A stretch of 64,000 nt of DNA, from the NCBI GenBank assembly GCA_902486425.1, contig CABTOK010000003.1, forward strand, positions 15,954 through 79,953. The letters run 5' to 3'. The notes under the pieces are model-generated. The model was not told where the DNA came from and made no database searches. It was given only the letters and a program-made list of their open reading frames with translations. Source of the stretch: UBA11475 sp902486425. Lineage in GTDB: Bacteria; Bacillota; Clostridia; Christensenellales; Borkfalkiaceae. Both the position numbers and the translations under genes were made by a program. Every line of letters begins with the position of its first letter. The first letter of the stretch is position 1. This document shows, piece after piece, positions 8,841-18,411 of the stretch.

Positions 8841-11800
8841 ATGGTTAAAAAATTAACTTACGTACTTATCGGAGCCTTACTTACTGCTCTTGCGGCTTTC
8901 GGACTTACCGGATGCAAGGACGACGATATTAAGTCCGTTTACTTCGGCGGAGATATAAAAAAAGAATACGTCAGGAACGACGTAATCGACTTGTCGGATC
9001 TTTATATAACCATAGTTTACAAGGACGGAAAAGATAAATCGTATCCGCTTCCGTACAAAGACGTAACCGTTACAGGCGGCGATACTTCGGTTGCGGGAGA
9101 AAATTTATCCCTTACCGTGAGCTACAAAAAGTGCAAAAAAACTTTTACATATTCGGTGCGTAACCCCAAACTTACGCTCGACTTCGGCAACGGCGCGTAT
9201 GAAGAAAAAACGTCAATGGAAATTTCCGCCGAAAATAATTATACCGACGTTTCCGGATATTTGCCTACGCCCGATATCTGGGGATATGAATTCGCAGGGT
9301 GGTTTTACGACCGGGAATTTACTTCTCCGGTAAAATATTATTTCGGCAGTGGCAGAATAGACACCTCGTCCGATATAACCGTTTACGCCGGATACGATTT
9401 AAGTTACAGCGATAAATTCGTTTATGAAGAAAACTCGGACGGGCAGATAGTTCTTACCGGACTTCAGAACGAAATGCTGATGGGCTTCGGCGAACTGTAT
9501 ATACCCGAAACTATAAAGCTTCGGCCGGTAGTTAAGATAAACGACGGATTTGTCGATCCTATGTTCGTCGGAATGATGAACTATTCTTCGCTCAGATTTG
9601 CCGATAATTCAAAGGTTACCGAAATCGGAAACGAGGCGTTTTCGGGATTGTTTCAGCTCAAAGAAATAGATCTTCCTTCCGGTCTTAGAAGAATAGGCAA
9701 AGACGCTTTTTCGGGCGTGGGAATTACTTCGATCGTAATACCGGCTTCGGTTGAAAGTCTGGGCGAAAACGCATTTTTTTCCGGACAGAACCTTGTAAGC
9801 GTCGAATTTGAGGAAAACTCGAAACTGAACTTTATAGGGGCGTCGGCTTTTTCTTATTGCTCGGGATTAAGTTCGATAAATTTACCCGAAAGTCTTGTCA
9901 CGCTTTCTCCGTACGCATTCAATTTCTGCACCAACTTAGAAGAAGTCTACGTCGGCAAAAACGTAAAACAGATAGGATTCCATGCTTTCGCTTCCTGTTC
10001 GAGACTTATGGCTATAACCATATCGCCCGAAAACGCGGGTTACAAGACAATAGACGGCAACGTTTACTCGAAGGATGAAACGACCTTCGTTCGTTACTGC
10101 TTCGGTAAAAACGAAGAAGAGTTTACCTTGAAAAGCGGCGTTACGTCGATTTACGAATCGGCTTTCGACGCAACGGAATTAAACCATTCGCTTAAAATAT
10201 TAAATCTTCCCGATACACTTACTCATATCAACGACTACGCTTTCAAAGAACTCGACGCCGAATTAACTATTCCTGCAAGCGTTTCGTATTTATCTAATAA
10301 CGCGCTTACGTATTATTGGGGAAAGGAGTTTAAGGTAGACGAAAATAACGCTTGTTATACCGTAAAGGACGGCGTGGTTTATTCAAAAGATTTCAAGACG
10401 CTTGTTTCGATTCCCGTCAACGCAAATATGACGGAATTCGTTCTCGACCAGAGAACGGAAGTAATAGCTACGGGAGCTTTTATCGGCAATAAAACGATAA
10501 AATACTTTGTCGTTCCCAAAAACTCCGCTCTTAAAACTATCCGTAAGGGAGCTTATCTCGTGTCAGGCACGACTAATCTTTGCGGCTTTTATTTTGAAAA
10601 CTCCGTTCCCGCCGAAATCGAAGAAAAAGCGTTTAACGACAAGGCTTCCGTTTTCAGCTCTTCTGTTTCGTTCTACGTCCGCGAGGACTGTAAAGACGCT
10701 TACGTAAGTAAGTGGAATAATGTTTTATTGGACGCAAACCAAAGGCTGTCCGACCGCATAGTAGTTGTTTCGGGCGCATATGCAAACGCTCTCGGAATCG
10801 TTAAGGAAAAGATAGGGCTCGACGGCGACGTTACGCTGCGGGATTTCACTGCGGCGGCAGAAGATTATGTAAACAGACTTATGCTTTTCGTATCGCCCGA
10901 TACCAACGTTTATGCTATGTTTTCGGAATTGTTCCTTTCTCTCGACTCAGCTTATCGCGCGGCCGATTACGTATCCGCGGACAATTATGTAAACGACAAA
11001 GAGCTCGATTATATAAAAGTATTCGAAAAAACGGCGATAGCCGCTCTTACGGATTTTTATACCGACGCCGAAGATGCCATGTTTGTTCGTCAGACGTCGT
11101 TTTATCGGATAAAAGAACATTACGATAATTTACCGTCGGCAATTTCGGACGAACTTACTTTGCTCGAAGATAAATTCGACGATATACTTTCAAGAACGGA
11201 CGAAATCATATTAAAGCAGAAAAACATCGTGGACACAGCCAACGAACTCGTGGCGGACAACGCAAAGAACTTTGATCTCGTAATTGCGGAAAAAACTTAT
11301 GCCGATTACGAAGTATACGGCACTTTGCTGATTTCATTGCGCTGGAGCGATTTTATAAATATAATAGCTTTGCACTGTTCGGTTCTGATAAACGACTTTA
11401 TCGATCTTCCCAAAGATCCGGATCATTATCGGCAGATCAAGAGTTGTCTTAATCGCTCTTTTACAGATTCCGACCTTATAGTGTTCGGAATTGAAGATTA
11501 TCTCGGTTCTTACTTTAAAGCGCCGCTTTTAAGAAAGAAACTCTATCGTTATAACGAATTTGCGTCCGTTTACGAAGAATATCTTGCTACGGACAAAGAC
11601 CGCATTATTCTCGAAACGAACGAAGCCGTAAAAGATTTCGACCTTGTTAATTTCGACATTGACGCCGCAAGGAACGTATTCAATAACTACGATAAATTAG
11701 ACGCCGATGAAAAGAACTTTGATTATTTAGACAAATTCTACGATATCATTTTCAGAATAAACGTAAGCGATTTCATTTCGATGGAAATAACCGATGACAA

Positions 11801-12422
11801 TTATGCGCTCGCATGCGACTTTGCCAATGAGATTCTCTCTAATTACAGGGACTGCCACGAGTCGAGCCTTTTATCAAAAGAAGACGACGCAAAAATTGAC
11901 AGTCAGTCAGATCTTTTATTCTCGCTTTTCGAGCAGCGCAACGCAGAGTTTGTTGCCGAAATAAAGAAGATTGAAAAAAATCCGTCTGTCGCCGACGTGC
12001 ATAAATTCTACCGGCTTTATGAAGAAGCCTGTAACGATCTTATTGCTCCGTATTATCCGGTCAAATTAACGGATGATAACGGCGAGTATGAAACAAACGT
12101 TTCCGAACTTTATTCTACGCTTATGATAATACAGATCAAAAAGCAGCTGGGTATAGAATTCGATTCGATAACGACCGAGGACGATTACAACGATTTTTCC
12201 GATTGGATTTATTGCGGATATATCGAAACCGATGACGAAACCGGATACAGGTATGTTTTCAAAGGAATAAACAATTATTCCTACTATATGACGGCGCGTT
12301 GTCTTAACGTCTTTCAGAATAAACTTTTAACCGAAGAGGAAATCGCAAAATATAACGGTCTTATAGAACAATTCAATAACTTTTTCGGACAGGGGGAAGA
12401 TTCCGATACGAATTATGATTAA
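8841..12422 (+). CDS. Large leucine-rich-repeat (BspA/LRR_5-type) surface lipoprotein
   Basis: A 1193-residue lipoprotein with the lipobox Cys at residue 25 (LTGC). An Ig-like domain is about 33-110 and an InlB-type B-repeat about 111-185 (WGYEFAGWFYD ... DITVYAGY). LRR_5 repeats fill about 245-625, with units such as IGNEAFSG, LKEIDLPSGLRRIGKDAF and SINLPESLVTLSPYAF. The remaining ~560 residues are acidic, predicted helical and match no family I know. BspA-type LRR proteins bind host or microbial surface ligands. It lies 15 bp after the binding-protein gene, and its stop overlaps the kinase start by 8 nt, which suggests it feeds that kinase with contact information (inference). Confidence 0.85.
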   Translation: MVKKLTYVLIGALLTALAAFGLTGCKDDDIKSVYFGGDIKKEYVRNDVIDLSDLYITIVYKDGKDKSYPLPYKDVTVTGGDTSVAGENLSLTVSYKKCKKTFTYSVRNPKLTLDFGNGAYEEKTSMEISAENNYTDVSGYLPTPDIWGYEFAGWFYDREFTSPVKYYFGSGRIDTSSDITVYAGYDLSYSDKFVYEENSDGQIVLTGLQNEMLMGFGELYIPETIKLRPVVKINDGFVDPMFVGMMNYSSLRFADNSKVTEIGNEAFSGLFQLKEIDLPSGLRRIGKDAFSGVGITSIVIPASVESLGENAFFSGQNLVSVEFEENSKLNFIGASAFSYCSGLSSINLPESLVTLSPYAFNFCTNLEEVYVGKNVKQIGFHAFASCSRLMAITISPENAGYKTIDGNVYSKDETTFVRYCFGKNEEEFTLKSGVTSIYESAFDATELNHSLKILNLPDTLTHINDYAFKELDAELTIPASVSYLSNNALTYYWGKEFKVDENNACYTVKDGVVYSKDFKTLVSIPVNANMTEFVLDQRTEVIATGAFIGNKTIKYFVVPKNSALKTIRKGAYLVSGTTNLCGFYFENSVPAEIEEKAFNDKASVFSSSVSFYVREDCKDAYVSKWNNVLLDANQRLSDRIVVVSGAYANALGIVKEKIGLDGDVTLRDFTAAAEDYVNRLMLFVSPDTNVYAMFSELFLSLDSAYRAADYVSADNYVNDKELDYIKVFEKTAIAALTDFYTDAEDAMFVRQTSFYRIKEHYDNLPSAISDELTLLEDKFDDILSRTDEIILKQKNIVDTANELVADNAKNFDLVIAEKTYADYEVYGTLLISLRWSDFINIIALHCSVLINDFIDLPKDPDHYRQIKSCLNRSFTDSDLIVFGIEDYLGSYFKAPLLRKKLYRYNEFASVYEEYLATDKDRIILETNEAVKDFDLVNFDIDAARNVFNNYDKLDADEKNFDYLDKFYDIIFRINVSDFISMEITDDNYALACDFANEILSNYRDCHESSLLSKEDDAKIDSQSDLLFSLFEQRNAEFVAEIKKIEKNPSVADVHKFYRLYEEACNDLIAPYYPVKLTDDNGEYETNVSELYSTLMIIQIKKQLGIEFDSITTEDDYNDFSDWIYCGYIETDDETGYRYVFKGINNYSYYMTARCLNVFQNKLLTEEEIAKYNGLIEQFNNFFGQGEDSDTNYD

Positions 12423-14922
12423 AAACAAGATAAAGTTACGTTTTATTTACGATCCGGAAACGCGAATGGTTTCAGACTGTAGTTTTACGGATTTGTCCGT
12501 CAGACTTGCGTCTTTTGTCGAAATTCCGGAAGTTACGACGATAATCAGGGATATGAACGGGTTCAGCGTAAAGAGACTCAAAGATTATCTCGAAACCGGT
12601 ACTCCGTTAAACAAGGAGTTCGTTTCGCGGCTCGACGGCAAAACATACGTTGCGGATATAAAAAAGAGGGAAGATAAAAAGCTCGAATTTACTCTGATCG
12701 AAAAGCCGCCGGTATGGGCGGCGAGACGGAGTATATACGTTGCGGCGATAACTATCGTCGTAGCGATAGTTTTAGTCTGTATACTCGTAATGCTCGCACT
12801 TCGCAGCGACATGAAGAAAAAAAAGACGGCAGAAACGCAGATTACGATAAGTAACCTTTCGGATCAGATAGACGATACAATATCAACCAAATTTAATTCC
12901 TGGTTCAATGAATTGAAAGTCATTTCGTCGCTTGTATCGAAATACAACGTCGTGGAAGGTAACGAAGACGCCATCGACGCAACTATAGACGATATAAGGA
13001 AAGGACTTTCTTTCGCCGACGTGGGAATTCTGCTTGAAACGGGAGATATATATTTCCGTAAAGGCGTTTCGTACAGTATATTTTACGAAGATTTTGCAAA
13101 AGAACTCGTCGTCGAGCATAATGCGGCTATAAATTTAATTGAGATAAACGGCAGCGAAATGATGGTATTCGGCATTCCGATAGAAAGCAGTTGCGATACC
13201 GGAATCGTTAAAATATCCGCTATTTGCGGTTTTGCGAGACCTACGTCGGTGAATAATCTTTTAAGCGTAAAGTTTTTCGACGGGAACGGCGTTACCGCAT
13301 TATATCGCGACGACGGGTTTTCGTTAGCGACGTCTGATAATGCAAGTAAACCGAAAAACGAAGATAATTTTAATTTTTTCAGCTATCTCGAATCGCAGAA
13401 GTCGGAAGAAGAATTCAAACAAATCGAAAAAGATTATTTAATGGGTAATTCCGGACTTACAAGCATTGTTTTTTCAGACAGCGACTATTATGTTTATTAT
13501 TCGAAAATCCACTTTTCGCCCACGGGGTACAACGTGTCTGACGTATGGCATCTTGCGATTTATGTACCCGAAGCCGTCGTGTTCAGCAATGTAAACAGTA
13601 TTATTAAGGCTGTTCTTACCACGCTTATCGCCGTATTTGCTTTTATTATAGCCGTCAGTATAATGCTTGTCGGAATGTTCGTCGTAAAGCGCGACAACGA
13701 TATTATCATGAAAAAACAGCTTGCCGCAAATAAGCTTTTAGAAAACGCCGCGGACAGCGCGGTCGAAGCTTCGCATGCTAAAACGGTATTCCTTTCCAAC
13801 ATGTCGCACGATATACGTACGCCGATAAACGGGATTATCTGTATGACCGAAATCGCAAAAAAGCACACGGACAACGAAGAAAAGGTCATGGATTGTCTTA
13901 ATAAGATAGAAGGCGCAAGTTCGCATCTTTTGTCTCTTGTAAACGACGTACTCGACATGAGACGTATCGAAAGCGGTAAGGTAGAAATAATAAGCGAACC
14001 CATTAACGTTATGTCGGCGGCGGACGAATGTTGTTCGATAGTTTACGGCCAGCTTGCCGAAAGAAACGTCGGCTTTGAGTTCGTTAAAACGAATATTGTT
14101 CATTCCGACGTTCTGGGAGATAAGCTTCACTTAAAGCAGATACTTATAAATATTCTCGGCAATGCCGTAAAATTTACGCCCGACGGCGGTAAAATAACGT
14201 TCACCGTTGAAGAACTTTCGTTTGAAAACGACGAGGCTGTCTATTCGTTCACGGTTAAGGATACCGGTTGCGGAATGAGCGAAGAATTTTTGGAAGTCGT
14301 CTTTCAACCTTTCTCGCAGGAAAATAATGTCGAACGTACGCATTATAACGGAACAGGGCTCGGTCTTTCGATATCGGACCAGCTCGCTCGTCTTATGGGC
14401 GGAAACATAGTAGTATCCAGTAAACTCAACGAAGGCTCCGAGTTTGTTGTTAAGTTGCCCTTTAAGATAGACGTGGAAAAAGTTCACGGATCGGCAGAAA
14501 AACCTGCGGACGGGGAAATCGAATCATTTAAGGGCGTAAGAGTGTTGCTTGTCGAAGACAACGAATTGAACAGAGAGCTCGAAAAAGTTCTTTTATCTGA
14601 AAAAGGAATGGTTGTCGAAACTGCCGAAAACGGTCTTAAAGCCTTGGAAGCTTTTATGGCAAGCAGCGAGTATTATTACGACTGTATTCTGATGGATGTC
14701 ATGATGCCCGAGATGGACGGTATTACGGCAACGCTCCGCATACGTTCGTCGGACAGGAAAGACGCCAAGACGATACCGATTATAGCGATTACCGCCAATG
14801 CGTTCGAATTCGATATCCGCAGAACGACAGACGCCGGCATGAACGCGCATATTTCAAAACCTTTTTACGTGGAGGAAGTTTTAAAAGTTTTGGGCAGACT
14901 TCTCGTAAAAAAACAAAATTAA
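12415..14922 (+). CDS. Hybrid sensor histidine kinase (second copy, riboswitch-controlled operon)
   Basis: An 835-residue membrane kinase. About 100 cytoplasmic residues precede TM1 (106-129). An extracytoplasmic domain of about 265 residues follows, then TM2 (397-424). HisKA has FLSNMSHDIRTPINGI (H465). The ATPase domain has NILGNAVKF (N583), DTGCGM and GTGLGLS. The receiver has LLVEDNE, D761 in LMDVMMP and SKPF at its end. It differs from the kinase at 4324-6480 by the N-terminal cytoplasmic domain. It ends the riboswitch-controlled operon, followed by a strong terminator. With no HPt of its own, it could share the one at 6502-6852. Confidence 0.92.
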   Translation: MIKNKIKLRFIYDPETRMVSDCSFTDLSVRLASFVEIPEVTTIIRDMNGFSVKRLKDYLETGTPLNKEFVSRLDGKTYVADIKKREDKKLEFTLIEKPPVWAARRSIYVAAITIVVAIVLVCILVMLALRSDMKKKKTAETQITISNLSDQIDDTISTKFNSWFNELKVISSLVSKYNVVEGNEDAIDATIDDIRKGLSFADVGILLETGDIYFRKGVSYSIFYEDFAKELVVEHNAAINLIEINGSEMMVFGIPIESSCDTGIVKISAICGFARPTSVNNLLSVKFFDGNGVTALYRDDGFSLATSDNASKPKNEDNFNFFSYLESQKSEEEFKQIEKDYLMGNSGLTSIVFSDSDYYVYYSKIHFSPTGYNVSDVWHLAIYVPEAVVFSNVNSIIKAVLTTLIAVFAFIIAVSIMLVGMFVVKRDNDIIMKKQLAANKLLENAADSAVEASHAKTVFLSNMSHDIRTPINGIICMTEIAKKHTDNEEKVMDCLNKIEGASSHLLSLVNDVLDMRRIESGKVEIISEPINVMSAADECCSIVYGQLAERNVGFEFVKTNIVHSDVLGDKLHLKQILINILGNAVKFTPDGGKITFTVEELSFENDEAVYSFTVKDTGCGMSEEFLEVVFQPFSQENNVERTHYNGTGLGLSISDQLARLMGGNIVVSSKLNEGSEFVVKLPFKIDVEKVHGSAEKPADGEIESFKGVRVLLVEDNELNRELEKVLLSEKGMVVETAENGLKALEAFMASSEYYYDCILMDVMMPEMDGITATLRIRSSDRKDAKTIPIIAITANAFEFDIRRTTDAGMNAHISKPFYVEEVLKVLGRLLVKKQN

Positions 14923-14964
14923 AAATTTACCGTGGTTTAAGCCCCCTTTTATCATGGTAAAATA

Positions 14965-14998
14965 AAGCCCCGCTCTTCCGAGCGGGGCTTGCTTTTTT
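14965..14998 (+). terminator. Intrinsic terminator of the kinase operon
   Basis: AAGCCCCGCTC (14965-14975) and GAGCGGGGCTT (14980-14990) form a perfect 11-bp stem with a 4-nt loop, followed by a T run at 14993-14998. It may also serve the convergent oxidoreductase gene. Confidence 0.92.
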
Positions 14999-15004
14999 GC
15001 TTGC

Positions 15005-15043
15005 GGTATGTTTTATTTATACCTGTATTGTTGAAATCATGCC
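15005..15043 (+). repeat. TACCTGTA palindromic repeat, copy 1
   Basis: Starts GGTATG, core TACCTGTA at 15020-15027, then TTGTTGAAATCATGCC. It lies between the kinase-operon terminator and the 3' end of the oxidoreductase gene. The right half matches the family; the left arm is AT-rich and does not pair. Confidence 0.65.
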
Positions 15044-15064
15044 ATAATTATAAATTTTTTCGTC

Positions 15065-16078
15065 TTAAAAATCGTAATCGGGAGAGACCGGTTTGCCGGT
15101 TTTAGCCGATTCTACGATAGACAGACATACCGAAATCGTTCTCGCGCCGAGTACTGCGTCCATTGCCACCGGAAGATCTTTTTCGATCGTTTCGGCAAAG
15201 GCGGCGTATTCTTCGTTCGCGTTATGGTTGTTTACTTTTACCGGGATAATTTGCGGATCTGCCAAATCAATGCCGTTTTCTTTTACCTTCCACAAAGTCA
15301 TGCTGTCCGACGTATTGTCGCAAAGTATCGTTCCTTTGGTGCCCCATATCTGAGTACGCATTGTGTACGGGCGTTTGCATCCGGTCGAAATAAACACTTT
15401 GCCTATCGCTCCGCTCTTAAACTTCATTATCGAAACGGTCGCATCGTCGTAGTTGACAAGAGAAAGAAGTTTGTGCGAACCGTAGGCGAAAACTTCCGTC
15501 GGATCGCCGACGTACCAGCGTAAAAGATCCACCGCATGACAGCCGCCGCCGACTACTCCGTTACGCACGGGATCTGCTCTCCAGCCGCCAGCCGCAAGAA
15601 TTTTTGCGTAGTCGTGCGCATATTCCGATTCCGCATAATAAATTTCGCCTATTTCTCCGCTGTCTATAAGTTCTTTCGCTTTGACGAAAGCGGGGGTGAA
15701 GCGGCATATCTGACCGACCATGAATTTTTTATCCGATTTTTTTGCCGCTTGTATTATGGCGGTCATGTCTTCACGGGTTAAAGCAAGGGGCTTTTCGCAC
15801 ATAATGTTTTTGCCCGTTTCTAAAAAAGCGATAGCCATTTCGCGGTGGAGCTGATCGGGCGTAGCTATAATAACTTCGTTCACGTCGAGAGTAAGAACCT
15901 TTTTCCAGTCCGTGTAGCGACGGTCATCGGGAATGTTGTTTTCTTCGCTGATCTTATTCAGTACCGCTTCGTCCGTATCGACTATGGCGAGTATTTCGGC
16001 TCCGTAAGATATTGCCGCCTGCAAGTGATGAACTCCCATGCCGAGACCTATTACCGCAACTTTATGAGTGAATTTCAT
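15065..16078 (-). CDS. Gfo/Idh/MocA-family NAD(P)-dependent oxidoreductase
   Basis: A 337-residue cytoplasmic dehydrogenase. The Rossmann motif is VAVIGLGMGVHH near the N-terminus, followed by IVDTDE. The family signature MCEKPLA sits near residue 98, and a GGGCHAVDLLRW helix near 180 carries the catalytic-type His. These enzymes oxidise or epimerise sugars, inositols or sugar acids. A ribosome site AAAGGAG lies 7 bp before the ATG. It is the last gene of a leftward operon with a DMT transporter and a deacetylase-like protein, so the set may process and move one sugar derivative; the substrate cannot be told. Confidence 0.9.
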   Translation of the reverse strand: MKFTHKVAVIGLGMGVHHLQAAISYGAEILAIVDTDEAVLNKISEENNIPDDRRYTDWKKVLTLDVNEVIIATPDQLHREMAIAFLETGKNIMCEKPLALTREDMTAIIQAAKKSDKKFMVGQICRFTPAFVKAKELIDSGEIGEIYYAESEYAHDYAKILAAGGWRADPVRNGVVGGGCHAVDLLRWYVGDPTEVFAYGSHKLLSLVNYDDATVSIMKFKSGAIGKVFISTGCKRPYTMRTQIWGTKGTILCDNTSDSMTLWKVKENGIDLADPQIIPVKVNNHNANEEYAAFAETIEKDLPVAMDAVLGARTISVCLSIVESAKTGKPVSPDYDF

Positions 16079-16120
16079 ATAAAAATCTCCTTTTTTATGT
16101 TTTGATATACATTTATTTGT

Positions 16121-17017
16121 TTATAAAAGCGTAACCCCGATTAAAGCCGCAGTCATCATAATGCAGCCTACGACGTTTACTACCGAAAGTTTTTCTTTAA
16201 AAAATATGCACGAGCAGATGACGCTTAGTAAGAAAACCATGGCGTTGTCGAGTGTGTTAAGCACGTTTATATCGACGAGTGGAATTATAAACACGAATAA
16301 ATTTATCGCCGCCGAAGCGATTACGCTGCATAAAATAAGGAATATAAGCGAGCTTTTGTTTTGTGTGGTAAAGTCTTTCAACGCAGCCTTTTTATCGCGT
16401 ATAAGCATAGCCGTAAAAGCTATTATAACTGCCGTAATATATGTTATCGCAACGAGTTCTTTGCTTGCTTCTTTTATAACGCCGCTTGTTGATAAAAATT
16501 CCTGCCATTTGAGGCATGTGCCGTAAATTCCGTTGCAAAGTCCCAGAATAGTACAATAAATAAAGAATTTTTTCTTATTTTTATACGTTTCGCCGCTTTT
16601 TTTGCTTACGAGCCATACCGAAATAAGAACGATTATTATACATAAAGCTTTCCATACGCTCATTTCGACGTTAAAAAATATTGCCGAAACCACCGCTGGT
16701 ACGATTATGCCGCCGGCAATCATAAAGACCATTAAAATCGAGTAAGGACCTTGTTGAGACGCGCCGATAAGAGACGAATCGTAAAACATAAGGGCAACGC
16801 CGTTTAACAGTCCGATGAGAAGAACTTGCCATGAGAAGTTGAACCTGAAACCCGTCAGCAGAACGGAAACCACCGCCACCGTAAGTCCGCTGACTATGAT
16901 GAATACGGGAGTCGCAGCCTCCTTCCGTCCGGGATATTTGTCTGTATAGAGCTTGCAGAACAGCGATTGCAGGGTATATAAAAGTATCATACCCGATATA
17001 AGTAAAAAGTTTGTCAT
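16121..17017 (-). CDS. DMT-superfamily (EamA-like) membrane transporter
   Basis: 298 residues, nearly all hydrophobic, with about ten transmembrane segments in two five-helix halves, the usual DMT layout (ISGMILLYTLQSLFCKLY at the N-terminus; a glycine- and serine-rich last helix). Members move sugars, amino acids or metabolites. It sits between the deacetylase-like and oxidoreductase genes of a leftward operon, so it may carry the sugar derivative the two enzymes act on (inference). The ribosome site is weak (ACGGAA). Confidence 0.8.
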   Translation of the reverse strand: MTNFLLISGMILLYTLQSLFCKLYTDKYPGRKEAATPVFIIVSGLTVAVVSVLLTGFRFNFSWQVLLIGLLNGVALMFYDSSLIGASQQGPYSILMVFMIAGGIIVPAVVSAIFFNVEMSVWKALCIIIVLISVWLVSKKSGETYKNKKKFFIYCTILGLCNGIYGTCLKWQEFLSTSGVIKEASKELVAITYITAVIIAFTAMLIRDKKAALKDFTTQNKSSLIFLILCSVIASAAINLFVFIIPLVDINVLNTLDNAMVFLLSVICSCIFFKEKLSVVNVVGCIMMTAALIGVTLL

Positions 17018-17087
17018 TTTTATTCCGTAATGTAATGTAGATTACCCGTTGATTTTTATTTTCAGCGTTTTAATCTTATTTAAGTAG

Positions 17088-18266
17088 TTATATATTTTTA
17101 CTAAAAAGCCGATTGTCTTTTAAATGCTTTTCTTCCGAAACTTCGGTGACGTGCGCGCCGGAATAGCCGTTTTTATATAAATATTCGCAAGCGGTAAGCA
17201 CGCGTTTTTCGAAATCGGGCAGGTGATTTATGTAAGAAGTATAAAAATATTGTTCGTGTATCATTATCGAAACGAAACCGCCGCGATGCGGGTGCGAAAC
17301 TATATTTTTAAGTTTTTCGAACATTTCGCCGAAAGATTTTTCGTTAAGCACCAGATCTATCCGCCCGAAGATCATGTCTTCGCGAAGGTCGTAATAAAAA
17401 TCCCGTTCGCCGATATGTTCGCACATTTCATCGGGCATGTAGTACGAAACGATGAATTCGTCATCGTACTTTTCAAAATACCCGGTGAGAGAACGGTAGC
17501 CGAGCGACCGTAAAGCGCGTACGCATTCGAGATTGGCCGCGCCCCAGTGTGTGGTCGTCGAATCGCTTATACACTCTTTGCCCGCAAAGCGTATTATTTC
17601 GCGATTAACCGCTATGCAGTCCGCCGCGATTTCCTTTGCGGTGCCGTGTAAATACGGCTTGTCGGGGAATTCGCTTTTTGAGTGAAAAGCAAGCTTCAGC
17701 CAGTCGGAATTTTTTATAAATTCGTTTTTGAATTTATCCGTCGTCATCGAAAGATTAAAGCCTTCGGGCGAAGGATTGAATTTGGACGCCGCTTCCTTGT
17801 CGATTCCGTAAAACAAATTGAGATGAACTTTCGCGCCGTACAGGTCGTGCGCCTTTTTGTACACGGCAAGGTAAGGATTATCGAAGATAGATGAGTATTT
17901 GTCTTTATTAACGGTTATATCCTTCAAAAAAAGTATGTTGTCGTCGGAAGACAGTCTGAACTTTTTTACCGCGCCGGGAAAATAAAACACGGTGATTTCT
18001 GCCGTTTCGCCGTTTTTTATATCGTTTGCGACGAGTACGCTTCTGTAAGATGAAACGGGTACGTTTGCCGTGAAAACCCCGTTCTTGTTTGCTGCCTTTA
18101 TATTGTTGACGTAAACTTCGCCGTCAGGCTTTCCGATAAGTTTTACCGTTAAAATAATTCCGGTTTCCGAAGAAACGCCGTCGCGTTCGTTAACAACGTC
18201 GCCGTTTATCGGGAATATGAATTCAAGAACGTGTTTGTTTTCAGCCGATATATTGCCGTTTTTCAT
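17088..18266 (-). CDS. Polysaccharide-deacetylase-like protein (divergent)
   Basis: 392 residues without an obvious signal peptide. Residues 1-115 are beta-rich and Ig-like; the rest resembles the NodB/polysaccharide deacetylase barrel. Seen: FRLSSDDNILFLKDI where the metal-binding Asp pair would lie, LAFHSKSEFPDKPY where family members have HSxxH (here HSKSE), and IMIHEQYF near the end, where a His is expected. It may be a deacetylase with altered metal ligands or a related glycosidase. It is the first gene of a leftward three-gene operon with a clear promoter. The family call is moderate and the chemistry uncertain. Confidence 0.55.
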   Translation of the reverse strand: MKNGNISAENKHVLEFIFPINGDVVNERDGVSSETGIILTVKLIGKPDGEVYVNNIKAANKNGVFTANVPVSSYRSVLVANDIKNGETAEITVFYFPGAVKKFRLSSDDNILFLKDITVNKDKYSSIFDNPYLAVYKKAHDLYGAKVHLNLFYGIDKEAASKFNPSPEGFNLSMTTDKFKNEFIKNSDWLKLAFHSKSEFPDKPYLHGTAKEIAADCIAVNREIIRFAGKECISDSTTTHWGAANLECVRALRSLGYRSLTGYFEKYDDEFIVSYYMPDEMCEHIGERDFYYDLREDMIFGRIDLVLNEKSFGEMFEKLKNIVSHPHRGGFVSIMIHEQYFYTSYINHLPDFEKRVLTACEYLYKNGYSGAHVTEVSEEKHLKDNRLFSKNI

Positions 18267-18333
18267 TTTCTGCCTGCGATAAAATCCGTTTTGTTTTTCC
18301 GGATTTTAATTCGATTTTTTTATTATCAAAGTC

Positions 18334-18362
18334 AGTATAACATCCGAAAAATTCGCCGTCAA
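18334..18362 (-). promoter_or_regulatory. Sigma-70 promoter of the leftward deacetylase-transporter-oxidoreductase operon
   Basis: On the minus strand, TTGACG (18357-18362), a 17-bp spacer and TATACT (18334-18339), about 68 bp before the start codon. Confidence 0.7.
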
Positions 18363-18411
18363 TAGCAAATTGATAATTATATTTAATGTAAGAGACTATA
18401 AAACTTAACCG

